Origin: an uncultured Eubacteriales bacterium
GTDB taxonomy: Bacteria; Bacillota; Clostridia; Oscillospirales; Butyricicoccaceae
Length of the DNA: 17,446 nt
Reading direction: 5' to 3'
NCBI GenBank assembly: GCA_910586105.1
Contig: CAJUGU010000083.1
Span: forward strand, 1 to 17,446
Of the stretch, positions 16,103 to 17,446 are shown in pieces. A program made the translations under genes and the position numbers. The notes below the pieces were generated by a model that worked only from the letters and a program-made list of their open reading frames with translations, had not been told where the DNA came from and searched no databases. Position 1 is the first letter of the stretch. Every line of letters begins with the position of its first letter.

Positions 16103-16966
16103 TCAGCCGCCGATGAACCTTGCGCTGGAACCGCAGGGCAGGACCAGCCCGGTCGACCGGACCGGCAGCCCCAGCTCCTGCGCTTCGATCGTGCCGCGGA
16201 ACCGTTTCCCGGCGGTGATCCCCAGCAGGTATGCCATCACCGAAGGCGCGAGCCCGGTGGAATAGCTCGAGATCAGCACGAACAGCGGCGCGTCGCTGAG
16301 CAGCTCGCAGGCGCGGGCCACGAACGCCGCCGCGTCGGCCTCGATCTTCCAGGTCTCGCCGGACGGCCCGCGGCCATAGCTGGGCGGATCCATAATGATC
16401 GCATCGTAGCGCCGCCCGCGGCGGAGCTCGCGCTCGATGAATTTTTTACAATCGTCGACGATCCACCGGATCGGCTTGTCGGCCAGCCCGGAAGACGCCG
16501 CGTTTTCCCGCGCCCAGCCGGTCATCCCTTTGGACGCGTCGACATGGCAGACGCTGGCCCCCGCCGCCGCCGCCGCGAGCGTTGCCCCGCCGGTATAGGC
16601 GAACAGGTTGAGTACGGAGACCGGCCTTCCGGCCCCGCGCACCGCGTTCTGGATGAAATCCCAGTTCGCCGCCTGCTCGGGGAACAACCCCGTATGCTTG
16701 AACGACATGGGTTTGAGGTGAAAGGCCAATTCCCGATAGCCGATCTGCCACTGGGCGGGCAGCTTGCGGATCTCCCAGCTGCCGCCGCCGCTGGAAGAAC
16801 GGTGATAATGCGCGTTCGCCGTCCGCCAGGCTTTAACCGAGGGGTCGCGCGGCCAGATCGCCTGCGGATCCGGACGGATCAGCGTCTGCGCGCCCCAGCG
16901 CTCCACCTTCTCTCCGTCCCCGCAGTCCAATACCGCGTAGTCTGTCCAGTTGTCCGCCAGCCACAT
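16103..16966 (-). CDS. Class I SAM-dependent methyltransferase, RlmI/RlmK-like
   Basis: This 287-aa protein has the fold and motifs of the RlmI/RlmK group of rRNA methyltransferases. Motif I is VLNLFAYTGGAT (118-129), the acidic motif II is CHVDAS (140-145), and motif IV is MDPPSYGRG (192-200) in the DPPxY/F form of this family. MSFKHTGLFPEQ (87-98) is a typical lead-in. It lacks the N-terminal PUA domain of full RlmI, being about 110 residues shorter, so the target (rRNA is likely) cannot be named. The ATG follows GGAAAGGA by about 8 bases. It is the first gene of the minus-strand cluster, just behind the promoter at 17009-17037, with ecfA1 11 bases downstream. Confidence 0.9.
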   Translation of the reverse strand: MWLADNWTDYAVLDCGDGEKVERWGAQTLIRPDPQAIWPRDPSVKAWRTANAHYHRSSSGGGSWEIRKLPAQWQIGYRELAFHLKPMSFKHTGLFPEQAANWDFIQNAVRGAGRPVSVLNLFAYTGGATLAAAAAGASVCHVDASKGMTGWARENAASSGLADKPIRWIVDDCKKFIERELRRGRRYDAIIMDPPSYGRGPSGETWKIEADAAAFVARACELLSDAPLFVLISSYSTGLAPSVMAYLLGITAGKRFRGTIEAQELGLPVRSTGLVLPCGSSARFIGG

Positions 16967-17008
16967 ACCGTAGTCCTTTCCGCTTTCGCCCCGAATTTCA
17001 TATCCTTT

Positions 17009-17037
17009 ATTCTACCACTTCCTTTCCGTTGGTGCAA
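17009..17037 (-). promoter_or_regulatory. Promoter for the methyltransferase-ECF operon
   Basis: On the minus strand TTGCAC (17032-17037), 17-base spacer, TAGAAT (17009-17014). The start codon at 16966 is 42 bases downstream of the -10, after a GGAAAGGA ribosome site. Confidence 0.65.
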
Positions 17038-17038
17038 T

Positions 17039-17067
17039 AAAAAAAGTGCGGCGATCCGCCGGTTTTT
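17039..17067. terminator. Short bidirectional terminator upstream of the operon
   Basis: CGGCG-ATC-CGCCG (17049-17061) has G then TTTTT on the plus side. On the minus side it has CAC then T7 (17039-17045). It could end a minus-strand transcript entering from the right, insulating the operon promoter that begins immediately after it. Confidence 0.5.
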
Positions 17068-17446
17068 CGACGGCGTCAGATCCGGTTTTGTGAAAATGTT
17101 CAAAAAGGGGGCGCATTTCGCGGGCTTTCTCCGGCAGGTTCCACACCGCGCCGGAAGGGCCCGCCCGGCAGGCCGCGCCGCCGGGTCTTCCTGCTGCCCA
17201 CAGTAAGCCGCGCCCCGCCTTTCACACGGTGGGAAAGGCGGGGCGCGGCGAAGGCCTGGACCGAAGTCTGAAACGGGGCGTGGAAGGGCAGCGACGGACG
17301 CACGGAGGGGAACCCGTCTGCGGCGGCTCAAGGCTTCGCGGCCCAATAAGTGTAAAGCACATCCGCCGCCGGCGCTCCGAGGATGCACGCGGGCCTCGGA
17401 GCCTGCGCGGCGGGCGCCGGGGCGCTGCCCCGGGACCCCGGTCCTG
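17068..17446. repeat. Gene-free, GC-rich stretch with several perfect hairpins
   Basis: No credible gene is seen on either strand. Perfect inverted repeats: a 17-bp stem at 17207-17249 (GCCGCGCCCCGCCTTTC and complement, 9-base loop), a 9-bp stem GCTCCGAGG/CCTCGGAGC at 17374-17402, CCGGGGC-GCT-GCCCCGG at 17417-17433, and GGACC-CC-GGTCC at 17433-17444. None has a T-run. They resemble REP-type intergenic repeats of GC-rich clostridia and continue past the window's right edge. Confidence 0.55.

Overview
The window looks like chromosome of a GC-rich Clostridia (Firmicutes) bacterium, probably Oscillospiraceae/Ruminococcaceae-like. This rests on gene order (methyltransferase, ecfA1, ecfA2, ecfT, truA, DUF5711, cvpA, zinc-finger clp), strong AGGAGG ribosome sites with ATG/GTG/TTG starts, and sigma-A type promoters. 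The taxon is inferred from gene content, not from a marker gene.

Layout. (1) 1-1393: edge of a minus-strand gene, then an Rpn-type nuclease (PD-(D/E)XK 'transposase' family) followed directly by a decayed second copy of its C-terminal tail. (2) 1519-3280: metF with a hairpin-rich leader, convergent with an orphan 177-aa gene. (3) 3281-5408: an AT-richer decayed element holding two broken tyrosine recombinase genes between 14/15-matching 15-bp inverted repeats; it resembles a collapsed recombinase-in-trio element. (4) 5409-8070: a DUF4349 lipoprotein, then a second Rpn locus whose long form is cut by an in-frame TAA, again followed by a possible tail relic. (5) 8068-17037, all minus strand: rRNA-type methyltransferase, the energising module of an ECF vitamin transporter (EcfA1, EcfA2, EcfT), the pseudouridine synthase TruA, a DUF5711 membrane protein, a CvpA-like membrane protein and a ClpE/ClpC-like unfoldase. 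(6) 17038-17446: no gene, but several strong hairpins.

Most interesting is the pair of Rpn loci. In both, a good Shine-Dalgarno sequence and an ATG sit inside the gene at the homologous place, just after the nuclease domain, so each could make a short C-terminal protein. This matches the intragenic antitoxin reported for enterobacterial Rpn proteins. In locus 2 a stop codon removes the nuclease start but leaves the short form intact. Both stop codons are followed within about 20 bases by a degraded extra tail beginning at the equivalent ATG. This suggests tail (antitoxin) duplication or replacement at Rpn loci; it is inference and can be tested.
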